Of a stretch of 64,000 nucleotides of DNA, positions 32,484-44,819 are shown one piece after another. This stretch comes from Amphimedon queenslandica (Eukaryota > Porifera > Demospongiae > Haplosclerida > Niphatidae): assembly GCF_000090795.2 (NCBI RefSeq), contig NW_003546336.1, positions 118,162 through 182,161 on the forward strand, given 5' to 3'. How positions within the stretch are numbered: position 1 is the stretch's first letter; each line of letters begins with the position of its first letter. Position numbers and translations under genes: made by a program. The notes beneath the pieces were generated by a model, which was not told where the DNA came from, searched no databases, and saw only the letters and a program-made list of their open reading frames with translations.

Positions 32484-35400
32484 CTAACTCTTTTGTTCTG
32501 CAGTAACAGGAAGTTTTTTCTCTGAATCACTCTTAAGTTTACTAAATGACAATACCAGTAAAATCTAGATGAACATATCAAAATAATAACTGAACATTGT
32601 TATCACTTATAACTTATTGCTTACTGAAATAATGGCAAGCAGAACCAATGGGACACCAAAGAAAGGATAATAATTACAGCAATATGATAGTTCAAATCCT
32701 GATCCAGCCCACAATGGCCCCATTATGCAAGCTAATGAACCAACAGAACGTCTAATCCCTTGACCAAAACCTAAATAGCACAACATGATATTATACACAA
32801 GAATCTGGTTGGAAATACCTTGTATTCTAAGAGGAAGGAATTTTGAATATAACGATGCAGCTGGAACAAATATGTATGCAATTGTAAAGACATTAATAAC
32901 AGATGCAATTATAAAGGCGGGGAATGAAAAAGAATCTAAAAGCATGAATTAATGTCTCAATAATAATGTTAAAAATTCATCATTATAACATACATGTTTG
33001 TCCAGATCCTAAAACTCCAATATTACAAGTATAACCAATGACTGTACCAATAACACCAATGACTATCAACCACCTACATTGTATCATACGAAAATTCATC
33101 GTTATAATAGTTAATTATTAAAAGAGACCTGTCAGAAAGGGCCTTTGTAAGTATTGCCACACTGAAGAAACTGATAAGCAACTATAATTATAAAGAAGTA
33201 ATAATTTTTACAATTAAAATTTATGATGTGAGCAGTAAATGAATGGCATTTGCTACAGTGTGTAGAACACACACCATTCATTATTTACTTTTGTTACACA
33301 CGCGTACATGTACATAAAGCTCCAGTAGTGCTTACATGTACTACTAAACATTTGGTGCCTTCAAGATATGCTACATGTACATGTACGCAACTACGCATGC
33401 ATACACCATATAGTTTAAAATAGTGATGGGAGTTTTTAATACAAATTATTAATCGGTGGACTTCATGCACCCTGCCTGCTATGGCTTAATCAATGCAAGA
33501 GGGAATGAAATTGATAAATTGAATTTTTTCTCAAAATTATGATAATTATCAGAAATTTTCACAATTTTTTAAAGCTAAACTTGTACGATAACTATCAATA
33601 AAAACTCACAATGATTCCAGCTCCTGAATAAAAAAGACTGACATCAAATTCATTCCAATCAAAAAAGTCCTCAACTAATGGAACCAGCCCAGTCTATTAA
33701 AATAAAATATCAAAATTGAAATTATAACACTATAACCATCATACCTCTAGCACTTGTTGATTAAATAAAGTAATAAAAAGAATTGCCAATAAAACTGAGA
33801 CTTCCTCTGTGACAAATTCATTTAAAATTGTCATGAGAAAGTTCATTTTCTTCACGACAATGGAATGTTCACTTCTCTCAGGATTAACATTAATACTGCC
33901 ATAACGTCCTTTACTGTTTTTATTATTTATAAGGTAAGCAGCCTCGGATGGAAATGAGATATCTTCACTTTTAATAGTTTCGTCATCAATACTTGACGAT
34001 GAACTGTTCTCTTGTTCCTGTTCATGTACATGTTTCTGATTGTCGGACTCTTCTTTCTCATTCACTGACGGGAGTAGGAAAAAGAAGAAAAGGAACAACA
34101 CTTGAATGATGACCCAAATAATCATCATAAATAACTAAAAGATGGAGGGACTCTTAAAGTGATAAAAATAATGATATAATGCTTACGGCAGGTGATCTGA
34201 ATTTGTCTACTTTAAAAGGACCAAGGTTGAAGTTACATATTCTTAGGAAAAGGTTTAGGCCGGGGCCAATCACAAGGCCAACTTGTCTTGCTGACATAAA
34301 GATTGAGAAAGCAACTGTCCTTCTCTTTTTATCAGAGGTACGAGCTATTTCTCCAAATAAAACAGATCCAGCACTTAATCCAATGCCTATAAAGGATAAT
34401 GATAATTACACATAATAGTACAGTTTTTTTTCAAAGAAAACATGTTAATACAAATTGGGGTTGATTTTTGGAAGGCTACATGTACATGTACTTTTATTTA
34501 TGGTCATAACTAAAAAATTGAAATTGGCAAACTTTCTACACAGTAAGGACATCAATATGCATTCACAAATGTAATAAAAATTGGGGGTAATTTTTCAGAG
34601 CCATTAAAAAAAACTGGCTATACATACTATAGCCTTTGCTATTTTTCAAAAATAGGCTCGTTTTTAAATGCTCAAAACTAGAAAAAAATTCATCACAATA
34701 AGCTCAAACTTTCAACACAGCATAAGGACATCAATATGTATCTGAAAATGTAACAAAAATTTGGGGTGATTTTGGAGGTATTTTTCAAAAGCTTTTGCTA
34801 TTTTCCAAAATCGGCTTGTTACGACCTGGGGGCGTAGCCCCCAGGTCGTCCTATAAATGATTTCACTCACATGTTATATGTCAACACTTACATGTACATT
34901 TCTACTATACACATTGTATTGGAGAAATAACAAGCCTTAGCAACCACCCGCCCATGCTACGTAAGTGGGTGTGGTCACAGCAAACAAAATGGCATTTTGC
35001 ACATGGAACAAAGTTATGAGCTTTCTTATAGTGAAAGAACATAGAGATACATGTACTGTCAAAAGTCTTTTCTGGAAGCATCAGAAGGTAGAGAGAATCT
35101 TAATACATGTACAGTAAGTCTTAATAAGAACCCAGCTGTACTTGCAAGGTGGTGAAAAAAATTATAGGAATATTTTTACACTGTTACGCTTGTTTTTTAA
35201 ATGCTCATAACTCAAAAAAATTCATCAGAATAAGCTCAAACTTTTTACACAACATAAGGACATCAATAATGAAAACCATGGGCTATATAGCCTTGGGTAT
35301 TTTTTAGAATTTTGGCGTTGTCTTAAAATGGCCGTAACTTGAAAAATTGAAGTCGGAATCAGCTCAAACTTTCTACACAGCATAAGGGCATCAATATGTA

Positions 35401-38157
35401 TCAGAAAATGTAATAAAAATTTTGGGTGATTTTGGAGCCATTTTTTCGAAAAAACCATGGGCTATAGCCTTGGGTATTTTATAGAATTTTGGCGTTTTCT
35501 TAAAATGGCCGTAACTTAAAAAATTGAAGTTGGATTCAGCTCAAACTTTCTATACAGCATAAGGACATCGATATGTATCAGAAAATGTAATAAAATTTTG
35601 GGGGTGATTTCGGAGCCATTTTTTGAAAAAACCATGGGCTATTATAGCCTTGGGTATTTTTTAGAATTTTGGTGTTTTCTTAAAATGGCCGTAACTTGAA
35701 AAATTGAAGTCGGAATCAGCTCAAACTTTCTACACAGCATAAGAGCATCAATATGTATCAGAAAATGTAATAAAAATTTGGGGTGATTTCGGGGCCATTT
35801 TTTGAAAAAACCATGGGCTATAGCCTTGGGTATTTTTTAGAATTTTGGCATTTTCTTAAAATGGCCGTAACTTGGAAAAATTGAAGTCGGAATCAGCTCA
35901 AACTTTCTACACAGCATAAGGACATCAATATGTATCAGAAAATGTAATAAAATTTTGGGGTGATTTTGGAGTCATAAAAAAACCACAGGCTATATGATGT
36001 CCTTTGCTATTTTTGAAAAATTGACTCCTTTTTCAAAAAGCTCAAAACTCAAAAAATATTTGTCGGAATCAGCTCAAACTTTCTACACAGCATAAGGACA
36101 TCAACATGTACATGTATCTTAAAATGTAATAAAAATTGGGAGGTGATTTTGGAGCCAATTTTTGGAATGATAGCCCATAATACTTCACAGACATTGCTAA
36201 TAGCTCATAATTATAAATTCAATTTTGAATTGGCTGAGACTTTAAGCAGCCAAAAAAGCTCTTCTTTTAATGGATAGCTAATTGAATGTGCCCCAATGCA
36301 TGAAAATGCTAACAAACCTTGAAATTGCCACAACTACTGTACATGTACTAATACAGTGTCAAAGATTTGATTTGGAAGGCACACAAACTGACTATAACAA
36401 GTACATGTACATAAGACTTTTAACTTTCAAGGTTCTATCTTGAAAGAAGAAGAAGAAGACTTCTAATACAACATGTACAATGTACATGTACATGAATATT
36501 AAATGTAGTACAGTTTACAGTTTAGGATCTACATGTACTTGTAATGTGAACTAGATGCTATGAGACACTTTTTAAAATACAGAGTATGATACACGTAGAT
36601 TCAATGCTAAAATACACACCTAAAGTCCTAAATGCATATGCCATACACACTGTATGTAGTTAAATATAAGCGTTTGATTTCTTTAGTACATGTAGACCAC
36701 TGGCTTCTAATGAAGACATGCATATGACTTCTGTTTGTGTCTACATGTACATGTAATTACATGCCTCTGGGGATATCAAGTTATAAAGGATTTACTTTAT
36801 ACATTAATTGTAACAGTAGTAGGCTGTATAAATAACATTATACTATAAACAAATAAATGTTGTTGATATCAGGTTATATCATAAGTCACTATCATTCACA
36901 GTTTTGCATTGAAATTCCCATCTGAATTAAATAACAGATCAGGACTAAATCATTAAAAAAAAAGGAAAACAATTTAACTCTAATCTACACAATAAAATTG
37001 ACAAAAAATTCTTATCAACTTGAACACATGTAATGGTTTCTTACCAGTTATAAAACGGCTTCCTAACACCATATGCTTTGATGTCGCAGCAAAGTACATA
37101 AAATTTCCTAAAATACAACAAACAAGAAACAATTAAAATAATATGTATACATCATGTATTATCCATGAACAATTTTTTATGGCAAGTCACAGTATGCATA
37201 GAGTCTAGCTGTGTGTAATACTTAAATAATGCTACATGTATCTGTAATTTGGATGCTATACATGTGTACATACATATACGTGTACATTCACAGTATACAC
37301 TATACAGCTCACTGAATGACACACTACTCTTGGCATTATTGATGCACTTAAATTTATGTATCTAATTAAATTACATGTACCGCTAGTTAATTGATACGAC
37401 TTCAATTCCTTGTATGCATGTCAGTACTAATGACTACTATACCATTAAATATCATCTGAGATTTTAAATATAATTCACTTTATGCTTTAGTTCATTATAA
37501 ATTTAGCAATTTCCCTAAATTTTACTACTCCCAAATTACCACTATAAATGTACAGTACACTCATAGTAATTAACACACTCATAGTAATTACATGTAACTG
37601 ACCTCCGATTTCGAAAAGGTTAAGAAATAAGACAAGAATCTTTGTTTGGTGTGTCTTGTCATAGATTGCACCCATGATAGGACCAATTAACAAGTTGGAT
37701 ATGCTCATTGCTGAGATTGTGAGACCATACAGCCACTTCTGCGCTCCAAACTCTTCGTGCATGTAGTCCCAACATGTGGGAAGAATAACACCTGGAAAGT
37801 ACATGCATAAAACAATAAGTACATGTATGTATACATGTAATATTAACATACATGCGAGCATACATGTACATGTACATTGTATATAAAGCTAACAAAATTT
37901 ACAAATAGTTCTTAACTGTATTCAATTCCTCCACATAAGAAGAAGCATGCCATCGTGATGTTTGTCAACCATCTTTTTGCTTTAATACTACTACAGGATC
38001 CTGAAAAACCAGACGATCCTTTCAAGGACACATCATCATCGCCATCCATTGATTGTCTCAAAAATTTAACCCTTTCAAATTGACCACACCTTTTAACATG
38101 TCGGATGCAACAAGCTCTCCAAGACCAGCTCCAACTTCCAAGCAAAAGTTCATCCAA
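32484..38157 (-). CDS. MFS transporter, MFSD8 (CLN7)-like, copy A
   Basis: Eleven exons, right to left: 38157-37917, 37791-37603, 37107-37045, 34386-34187, 34134-33745, 33693-33610, 33181-33129, 33073-32994, 32935-32819, 32770-32625, 32564-32484; they sum to 547 codons plus stop. A cytosolic N-terminus precedes TM1 (NITMACFFLCGGIEYS). The MFS motif A-like loop is GPIMGAIYDKTHQTK after TM2, then GNFMYFAATSKHMVLGSRF and GIGLSAGSVLFGEIARTS. A large Ser/Glu-rich central loop (33850-34080) separates the two six-helix halves. SLYSKFLPLRIQG and GFGQGIRRSVGSL lie in the C-half. The pattern resembles MFSD8/CLN7, a lysosomal/endosomal membrane protein; the substrate is inferred only. The start could instead be the internal Met of MDGDDDVSLK near 38049. 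Intron 34387-37044 is filled with satellite repeats. Head-to-head with copy B. Confidence 0.75.
34480..36170. repeat. 177-bp satellite array in transporter A intron (opposite orientation)
   Basis: About eight units, recognised by AGCTCAAACTTTCTACACAG and TATGTATCAGAAAATGTAAT. Interrupted by a 367-bp insertion at 34821-35187. Relative to the transporter A transcript the units have the same sense as in the plus-strand genes. Confidence 0.85.
34821..35187. mobile_element. 367-bp insertion in the satellite, with 7-bp target-site duplication
   Basis: Flanked by GCTTGTT on both sides (34814-34820 and 35188-35194), and the satellite unit resumes in register after it. It begins with a GC-rich hairpin, ACGACCTGGGGGC, loop GTA, and complement (34821-34849). 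No ORF and no clear inverted ends. Confidence 0.6.
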
Positions 38158-39866
38158 ACGAAAGTTTAAATAATGAATAAAGAAAGATTTAGAAGAGCTG
38201 TAAAGGTTCCTTAAAATCTAAAGAAGGTAGAGATTAATTAATTTTAATGAGTCATTTTTATTTGTGCCTTGACTGCCAACCAATGTGCCTATGGGGTTTG
38301 GTAAAATGGGGACAGGGACTATATAGGACTATGATGTGTATAAATTTTTAGTCATTGGCAGATTTATATCGATAATTTAGCAGTCATGTGTCATTGAACA
38401 TGTGAAGATTAAAGCAAAATGGTGGATTGTACTTTACCACCAATTTGCCAATAGTTATTCTCTACCAATATACATGTATTTCTAGCTGTATGATATGGAT
38501 GTAGAATTGGCAGATTGACCACTTCAATTGTTACTTCATAAATACATGTACATGTACTGTTTTATCATTTCTATTTTATTTATTTTGTGTGTAGTGTTTG
38601 GTTCAGTTCTGCCAGGATTGGTTTATTGACTGGTTTTATTCTCTGGTTTGTTTCTTTCTTAATCTTATCCTGGGTAACTTTAAACTTGTGAGTATTACGT
38701 GTATCCAGTGTGAAATAATTAACTTTTACATTATTAAATAATGCAACAGTCATCAATCAACACCATTACCATCAGCCAGTGTAGTGCGTGTGCTTATAAA
38801 GCACATGTACCTAAACCTGTTTATACTATTGTGGGTTGCATGCACTAATAAAACTATCATTAATGTATGTTACCATTGCCATGTCCCTTTCATGTTCCAA
38901 GTAACATTGTGGTTACTTGATCTTGTAACCAACTTATTGCGAAGAATATATCTTGGCAACAAGCTGCTTGGTTGCTGGCAACAAGTTGTCTCGTGTACGA
39001 ACTATGAAGGCCTTAAACCATGTACATGTACATTGTACCTAACTTTTTGTACATGTACATTTATAGTTAGACCAGTTGAGTCATATAAGCATATTATACA
39101 TGTAGTCAAGAGTGGATAATTATCCACTCTTGATGTAGTATATTTACTGTTAATAGTACATGTATTTCTACCTGTGTTTTCTTTGTAAAATAGAATATCA
39201 TGTGTCAGTATTAAAATCAGAGAAAGGATAGCTACAGCAGGAATATTTGACTCTCATTTTGATCCTCCAGTAAGTTATAATACTACTTTATGTGGTATAT
39301 TCCTATTGTGGTGTCAGTTATTATAGTACTGTATATACAATCACAATCTTATGCTTATCAGGGCTGATTAACACATTTGATAGTAAAGACAGCACTGTGT
39401 GTCTTTTTACTATAAAACTAAAACTTTTAATTTTATCAGTATATATATAACGCTAAAAATGTATTTTGACTGTGCTGTCTTTCCCACATTAATAGATATA
39501 ATTGTCTTTATAACTCCTTCGTTATAGGTACATGTATGTTAAAGTTTGAAAGATTTCCTTGTCCATTGTGTAGTTTGACGGGCTATGAACTAGCTACGGA
39601 GCAAGTGTCTACCTTTGATCTCTGCATTGGATTTTCACTTTAATACATGTACAATTTATTTTGTATTTCTTAATATTCATGACTGCATATGCAGCACCCT
39701 CTAGAGTCTAGTAAAATGAATTCATTGCCAAATAAAATACTATGCACAAATTGCACAATAACCACATGACCACACTCACGCCCATTTCATGTCTGCTTTG
39801 CTCTGCTTGTCAGTGCTTGGCTAGAGCAGACCGACATGGCTCACTCTCTCATCTGACTAAGTCAAG
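38158..39866. other. Shared 5' spacer between the two divergent MFS transporters
   Basis: 1.7 kb with no convincing exon. It must contain both promoters. It holds a degenerate ~200-bp inverted-repeat element (about 38330-38480), several ACATGTAC runs and a perfect 28-bp palindrome at 39106-39133 (TCAAGAGTGGATAA and its complement). No TATA box stands out. Confidence 0.5.
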
Positions 39867-42800
39867 ATGGTGAGTTTGGTGACAGCTAAAAAATGGGCTA
39901 CCTGGACAACAATAGCTGTCTTTTTCTTAAGTGGAGGAATGGAATATAGTTAAGTGATTGCTGTGATTAGCACTTGACCTTTTCATGCTTTCCAGGTGTT
40001 ATTCTTCCTACGTGTTGGGACTACATGCACGAAGAGTTTGGAGCGCAGAAGTGGCTGTATGGTCTCACAATCTCAGCAATGAGCATATCCAACTTGTTAA
40101 TTGGTCCTATCATGGGTGCAATCTATGACAAGACACACCAAACGAAGATTCTTGTCTTATTTCTTAACCTTTTTGAAATTGGAGGTCAGCCAATTGTCTA
40201 TATTATAGGCCACTAGGATGTGAGCTTGTATGTAGTTATAATGATTCATGCTGTGTTAATCTCTTTTATTCAAAATGTTTTATGTTATTTATGTAGGTAA
40301 CCTCCTGTATTTTGCTGCAAAATCGAAATATACCATTCTTGCCAGCCGTTTTCTTACAGGTATGTCATAGATCAATGGTATATCATGTATGAGAACTGAT
40401 AATTTTATGTATTGCCTGTAACTGTATAGCTTTGCTGCATATCTATTGAATACACTGAAACACTCACAATAAATTCATGTACCAACTGCATGTACATGTA
40501 GAATAGTCTATTGTTCATTGTAACTCATTTATGAGTTCATTCAGTACAATTATGATGTATGCCATAGCTCATAGCTGATGTAGCATGTGTGTGAAAAATT
40601 ATCCTTTGTAAGGGCATTGGCAGGATTTTTAGAAAGAGGAGGGAAGTTCTATGGCATGTGAATTGTGCCACAAAATTTTGAAAAATTGCGCCTGTTAAAA
40701 CCTGAATAAGTCTCTTCTTTAACATATTGGAATGACCAACTTCCTCAAAGATGATAAGCAGCATTAAATATACACGTATTTAGCCTTTTCCAATTATTAT
40801 GTAAGTCGTGAAACAGTTAGTCTTTTCAAAAGCAGCTTATTGTTATTTTTAAATTTTAATTTAAAAAGAGGTCATTTGCCTCCCCATTGTCCTCGTTTAT
40901 TATTATTGTTATTGTTAGTAATGACTGTTTTTGTTGGTGAGTACTATGTGTTCTTTGATGCATGCAAGCATGATTTTATGTACAATATTGTATTATTACA
41001 TGCACTTCAATAAAGTGTTGGGTTCTTTTTTGTGTATTGCAGGTGTTGGATGGAGTGCTGGGACTGTAATATTTGGAGACTTGGCACGAACCTCTTTAAA
41101 AAATAAAAGAGCAACTATATATTCTGTCATTATGAGTCTCAGACAATTTGGTATTGTACTTGGTATGTTATTGTAAATTTTGCTTACATAGAATAAACAA
41201 ATAAATAAACAAATAGATACATTTAACTTTATATTTTTAATGTACTATTATTATTGCTATTAGTACTATTATTATTGCTACTTTTTAGGGCCAGCAATGA
41301 ATGTTATTTTCAGAAAATTCAACTCTAAGATAGGGAAATACCCTGTAAATAAATATACTCTACCAGGGGTAATAAGTATATATCCATGCTATTGCAATTC
41401 ATATCAAATCTTTTATTTTTAGTTATTTATGGCAGCTGTGTGGTTAATTTTAGAAGTTATGTTTATATTTGCTTTTTATCAGCAGCCACCAATAGGAGAA
41501 CTTGAGGAGCAACATGAAGGAATACAAAAAGAAAAGAGAAAATTTTCACAAAATGACGATACAAAATCTGATTATACAAAACCTGATTATACAAAACCTG
41601 ACTATGATCATTTCAACCGACGTGCCATTAATACAGAAGCCACACCGCTGCTGATCAAACGCACTAACTGGAGCATTAGTAAAAAATTAAGGAGTTTTGT
41701 TTGGATGACGAGTAGTCTCATTTACGAAGAATTAGTTCTCTTACTGAGTCTTTTCTATGTAGTTATTTTCATGGACTGTGCAATGCAGGTATGGTATACA
41801 GTAATATATACATGTGTACATGCATGTATGTATATTAATTTTTACTATTAATTTAAAAACTTCTGTTTATACTAGGCCGCTTTTAATCCTATGGCAGAAT
41901 CAATACTTGGTTGGAAAGATTTCGAAAATTCCATATTTTTTGCAGTTCAAGCTGGAATAGTGAGATTTTGACAAATTAATAATAATTTTGATTTTTTGCA
42001 GAATATTTTCTCTTTAGTGTTAGTATTAGTGTTGTACAGAAAGACAAAGATACCAGACATGTATGAAAGTTCATTGTATTAATGTGTTGTATTATTTCTA
42101 ATATATTACAGTTATTATATTATTTTTGGTGTGACTGTTCTGCTAATGTCTGACATTTGGATATTAGGCTTTTTTGGTCGTGGACATACATCAAGTAATG
42201 CTTTTTATATATTTGTCTTGTTATTAATTTTGTTTGTTTTTAGGTAGCAACGTTTCACTCAACGTGTTTGAATTTACTTTTAGTTTTGGTCTCATTGCTA
42301 CTGCACTTCCTTTCTCTTGGGTAGTAGGAGCTTCTTTGTATTCAAAACTCTTGCCCATGGACATTCAAGGTATTTAAAAGTCACCTAACATACATTTTAG
42401 AAATTGGTTATACATACACCTAGTATTGGATTCTTTGGCATTTTATCGACTACATGTAAATGTCATAAAAAATTCAAATTTGGTAAATAGCTGAATCATT
42501 TTATCTTTAAGAAATTTATAAGTGTAAAGATTGATTTCATCACCTTGCATGCATGGCATACAGCTGGGTTTTTATTAGGACTTATAGAGGTTCTCTCTGA
42601 GACTCTGCCTTATAATGCTTCTTGAGAGGCCTTGAGCTGATTCCGACTAAACAGTTTCAAGTTATGGCTATTATTAAAAAGTAGCAAAAATGGCTCCAAA
42701 ATCACCCCCAATTTTTATTACATTTTCAGATACATATTGATGTTCTTATGCTGTGTAGAAAGTTTGAGTTGATTTTGACAAATATTTTTCGAGTTATAAG

Positions 42801-44071
42801 CATTTTAAAAAATCAGTCTTTGAAAAATAGCAAAGGCTATAGCCCATGGTTTTTTCCAAAAAATGGCTCCAAAATCACCCCAAATTTTTATTACATTTTC
42901 TGATACATATTGATGTCCTTATGCTGTGTAAAAAGTTTGAGGTGATTCCGACTTCAATTTTTCGAGTTACGGCCATTTTAAGAAAACGTCAAAATTCTGA
43001 AAAATACCCAAGGCTATCCCATGGTTTTTTCCAAAAAATGACTCCAAAATCACCCCAAATTTTTATTACATTTTCTGATACATATTGATGTCCTTATGCT
43101 ATGTAAAAAATTTGAGGTGATTCCGACTTCAATTTTTCAAGTTACGGCCATTTTAAGAAAACGTCAAAATTCTGAAAAATACCCAAGGTTATAGCCCATG
43201 GTTTTTTCCAAAAAATGGCTCCAAAATCACCCCAAATTTTTATTACATTTTCTGATGCATATTGATGTCCTTATACCGTGTAGAAAGTTTGAGGTGACTC
43301 TGACTTCAATTTTTCGAGTCACAGCCATTTTAAGAAAACGTCAAAATTCTGAAAAATACCCAAGGCTATCGCCCATGGTTTTTTCCAAAAAATGGCTCCA
43401 AAATCACCCCAAATTTTTATTACATTTTCTGATACATATTGATACATATTGATCTCCTTATACCGTGTAGAAAATTTGAGGTGATTTCGACTTCAATTTT
43501 TCGAGTTACGGCCATTTTAAGAAAACGTCAAAATTCTGAAAGATACCCAAGGCTATAGCCCATGGTTTTTTCCAAAAAATGGCTCCAAAATTGCCCCAAA
43601 GTTTTATTACATTTTCTGATGCATATTGATGTCCTTATGCTGTGTAGAAAGTTTGAGTTGATTTTGACAAATATTTTTTGAGTTATGAGCATTTTAAAAA
43701 TAAATTTTAAGAAGGACTATAGCATATTGTTTTCTAAAAAAATGGCTCCAAAATCCCCTTCATTCATATTATCAAGATATTATAATGCCTGGTTTACATT
43801 GATTATTGGTATTTTAGGTTATGGACAAGGTGTTAGACGGTCCATGGAGTCCTTAGCTGCTATTATTGGTCCACTTTGGTCAGGAACACTGTCTGATACT
43901 GATCCTAATTACTACCTGTTTTTCTCTCTCCCTTCCTTTCTATTATTGTTTGTTCTGGTTAGTAACAGTTATTTTCGTCTGGTCTATTTGTTGTTTTGTT
44001 CATGTTAGATTCTTTTATTGGCCTCATTCAAAAGAATAAAAAGTCATAGAAACAAAATTGCAGCATCATGA
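39867..44071 (+). CDS. MFS transporter, MFSD8 (CLN7)-like, copy B
   Basis: Twelve exons: 39867-39948, 39996-40184, 40297-40359, 41043-41162, 41289-41368, 41423-41788, 41876-41959, 42002-42060, 42112-42194, 42244-42369, 43818-43957, 44009-44071; 484 codons plus TGA. It starts MVSLVTAKKWATW and enters TM1 (TIAVFFLSGGMEYS). Exon 2 encodes the same peptide as copy A (GVILPTCWDYMHEEFGAQ onward). Exon borders match copy A, except that B splits A's fourth exon in two. The central loop carries repeated Asp-Tyr-Thr-Lys-Pro units (41567-41610). It ends ILLLASFKRIKSHRNK. Intron 42370-43817 contains a 177-bp satellite array. Function as for copy A; paralogue by inverted duplication. The last donor is read as GTTAGT after FVL, supported by the matching terminal exon in copy A. 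Confidence 0.75.
42640..43740. repeat. 177-bp satellite array in transporter B intron
   Basis: Six units. The CCCATGGTTTTTTCC landmark recurs at about 42844, 43018, 43196, 43373 and 43559, a period of 175-187 bp. Intron 42370-43817. Confidence 0.85.
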
Positions 44072-44819
44072 ATTTTATCTATTTATATTATTGTTTTTAT
44101 TCAATCATAATTGTGTTACCACAATAATTTTTTGAATTCATTAATTTTATCAATAAAATCAGTTAGAATCCCAAAGCCAGCATCATTAAACATTTTTATC
44201 ACCACATAAAATAATAGTGCATTGTCGTGTCATTTGAACTTTTAAATTTGTTAATGCAAGCACAAAAATTTTACAATCTTTGCTGTTGCTAAATTTACCT
44301 GATTATGGTATTATTTTGTATTCAAGCATTGGCCAGTTCTTTATTTTTTCCTTCATTTTTTATTGACACTGGACCTTATAAAGCAGAATTGAGATATTTA
44401 CACACTTCATGGTTTCAAAAGAATTATTTTGCTATGTGTATACTTTGCTGCAACAATTTGGCAAGGCTTTTAACCACAAGGTACAAGTGCTACATATACT
44501 AAATGCATTAAACATTATTTGCAAACATTTAAAGACAAAATATTGGACCATGCAAATCAATTATCCAGCCTTTGAAACCACTATATATGGGGTATACTTC
44601 ACTACATCATGACAATACTGTATGCTCACTATGTTGCACACCATTGATAGCAGAATACTTGACATCTTTGGAGTAGTTTTTGAAACAGAACCCACATCGA
44701 ATCTCAATTGTGTTAATTTCATGAAGTATTATTCACACCACAATACGACCAGTAACTAGGAAATGACAGTTAATGATGCAGAGGAAATTAGGTAGTATCA
44801 CTGACACATCTGAGTAAAG
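44072..44819. other. Spacer upstream of receptor 1; duplicated at 49374-50085
   Basis: No exon seen. From about 44463 onward it is nearly identical to the region upstream of receptor 2 (from about 49745). Both carry ATATATGGGGTATAC about 230 nt before the ATG, so promoter sequence was copied with the gene. Confidence 0.55.

Noticed and set aside
42846-43452. ORFs in the satellite ([18 protein letters not shown] and relatives), also at 20816-21052 and 35225-35458
   Set aside because: The unit length is close to a multiple of three, so open frames arise by repetition. The peptide is not maintained between arrays and the frame lies in introns.
44305-44612. Short ORFs upstream of receptor 1
   Set aside because: The duplicate region at 49600-49900 breaks the first ORF and shows no preference for silent changes in the second.
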